Shown piece after piece: positions 53,801 through 56,800 of a DNA stretch of 64,000 nucleotides. The stretch spans positions 9,791,608 through 9,855,607 of the forward strand of contig NC_088299.1 in NCBI RefSeq assembly GCF_032854445.1. Direction: 5' to 3'. The notes beneath the pieces were generated by a model. It saw only the letters and a program-made list of their open reading frames with translations. It had not been told where the DNA came from and ran no database searches. Numbering within the stretch: the first letter of the stretch is position 1; the number at the start of each line of letters is the position of its first letter. The position numbers were made by a program, and so were the translations under genes. Source of the DNA: Liolophura sinensis. Taxonomy: Eukaryota > Mollusca > Polyplacophora > Chitonida > Chitonidae.

Positions 53801-56800
53801 TTTATTTTGTGATATCCACTTTGGGGTCTGTTAGTTGTTCAGATCAACAATAAGCTATCACTCTCATTTACTTGGCCTTGTACTTCATTTTGAATAAAAT
53901 AAACGTCTATGGTCTCTCATTTTATTTATTGATTCTTTCTAATTTGTTGCCAGGAATGAACAAGGGAGTGAACTCCAGGCCAAAGTGTCTACAATTGAAG
54001 ATTTACACAGCCGTTTGAAAGGAAACATTGACAGCATCCAACAGCTTAATCAACAGGTATTTGTCAGCTTCCTCATCACTGAGGCCTTCGTATATCTATG
54101 TGAGGTGACATTACTATATCTTGTCTGCAAATTCAAATAATGGGGCCTGCTGCACACCATGAGGGACAGGTTATTTGATTATTTTTGTGAAGTTTGTATA
54201 TACCCCTACCTGAACGATGCATTATAATTTTCAAAATCTATTGACCGTTTCCGATGGCTCAGTTGGTAGCACGTTGGCTTCGGGGGCAATAGATCCGGGG
54301 TCAATCCAGGGTGGGGTCACACTCTTAAAGAGGACTTTGTAACTTCCTGGCTTGGATTTCAGCATTAATGGGATAGTGCAACGACGCCTTCGTAGTCATA
54401 TGACAGAAAAATTGTTAAGTACGTTGTTAAATCCCAAGCACTCAATCACTCACTCATTTCAGATTTAATGAATTTTGTTTTGCATCTCGTGTCACGTGGT
54501 AGTGGAGGATATTATTGAGGGTTTAGTGCAGATAATGTATGTCCAGATTTCCAGCCATTTCATCCTTGTTCCCTGTTTGATTGATAGCTGAGTGCATGTC
54601 AGAAAGAGAACCTGCGGCTAAGGGCAGAGCTTGAACACGAGATTTCCAGTCGTCAGACATTCCAGCTTCAGGCAGAAACCAAGGACCAGATGATCAGTAG
54701 CTTGAAAGGCCAACTTGAGGCGAAAGCTCACCAGTACCTCATTGAACAGGATTCCCCTAACAAACTGGTAAAGTTATCTCCCTTTATTCAGCTTTGTCAC
54801 AACAAGCTTGTGACAGGTTTATGGGTGTACACTAAATTGAAAATATGACAAATTTTAGATAATATTTCTTAAACCTTTTTTGCCTCTAAACTTGCAGAAC
54901 CCTTGATTTTTTTTTTCTTGGAAAAGTATCAGCCAGCAAAGGTTTTAAAAGAAAAACAGTTACATGTAATGTGTGCTATTGTGTTTTAAGAAAATGCAGA
55001 CGTTAATTAAATTGTGTGAAAAGGCATCAAGTTTGTTGCTTTTAATTGTAGCAGTACATATATTACCTCGCTGTTTTTATTTTTGCTTGAGTTGAGGACA
55101 GAGGTCCGCTTTGTTGAAACACTGGTTATTGTATGTTGTTGTTGTTGATGTGTTGTCAGAAGGCGGAGAGGCCAGAGTCCAGTCAAAAGATGAGAAGAGA
55201 CAGATCACCAAGTCGTGAAGAGGTACGAAGATCACCAGTTTAACTGCTCTGTAGATATTTACACTATGTGTTTGTCACCTGCATAGGTGCTGGCAATATG
55301 GCTGCAATATTTGGCGAAATAGTTACGTTAAGCTATATTCATTCATATTCTCTTGTAATACAATGACATGCACTGAAACATGCAGAAGTTTTCAACACTC
55401 CAACACAAATGTGACATAAAAAAAAGCCTTGTGTGCCCCTCCATGTTAAGAAAAGTAAATATTAAGAGTTAATGGTTTTTGTCAGTTAGTGTTGTCTTCC
55501 ACGTGCGTAAAATTCATTGTTGTGAAATGTACGTCTCTGTGAAATACGTTGTTTTTGATATGGATGTATTTTTAGCTGGCCGGTACTAAGTACTGGCATG
55601 GCTAATGTTGTACCCCGGGCGTCAACATCTGCATCCACTAACATTATTATTAAGACCACCGTTTTATTTCTTTTTTTGATTGGTGTTTAATGCCGTAGTC
55701 AAGAATATTTCACTTATACAAGGACAGCCAGCATTATGGTGGGTGAAAACCCAACAGAGCCCTGGGAAACCCACAACGACCCGTACGTTGGTGCAGACCC
55801 TCCCACGTACATCTATGGCCAGAGAAGAAGATAGCATGAGCTGGACTTGAAGCGATCGTATTGGTTAGAGGCTTGTGAGTCATTGTGCCACACTGGTATG
55901 CTAACCACCTCAACCACGAAAGCCCTGTAAATGTTAGTGGTGGTATCTTAAAAAGTACACATGGAAAGCACAACAGTGCAAAGGGGATGTTCATCTTGAT
56001 GCCCTGCATGCATATTAATTAGGGTAAATTGCGAAATTCATTACTTAGCCTCTTGTGTATTTTTTATCAGTATGTAATGAACTCGGATTTGCATACATGT
56101 GTATACAAGCAGAATAACATGAGGTGGATGTTTCATTGTTGACCCTCTTCGTTTGTGTTAATTACCATAAATTACCAAATTCTTGACCTTCATGTCTCGT
56201 TTGTGTTTTAGAATCCTTGTTACAGTAAATATTCTGTTCTGTAGTTTCTGTACTGAGCTGAAGTTTTGCATTCACGTGTCTTCTGCTCTAAACTCCAGCC
56301 AGTAGGGATAAATACAGACTTTTGAACTCGTGTTCATCCAAACATTTTGCCATGTGTATGATTACTTGTAACATCGCAAGCCTTTTTGTGAGTTATCACT
56401 ACTGTACAACAATCCCAAGCATTTTAACAGAAGTGTTATTGATCTGTAGGCCTGCTCCCCCTACCCCTACAATAGAACTACCCCAACTGAGGGGCTTTTT
56501 GGTGACTCCAAATCTTTGGACAAGTCCTACTGGATACAGCGAGTGGGACAGGTAGGCTTGCCAGGCAGAGTCAATTTTGCTGAAGTGCTCAGTAGATTTC
56601 CATGTCATTTGCTGAATGCATGAAGCATTGCTAAGTAGACCGCTTTGATTTGCTATTTTATTATTTTAATTAATTATTGAATGTTCATTTGTGGCTTGTT
56701 GTATGGTTACTTTAGTCCTGTCCCATTGGCTAATTTATGTTTCTTATTATAATTTATATATTTGAATATTCATTCATTGCATGTTGCATGCATGGCGTAT

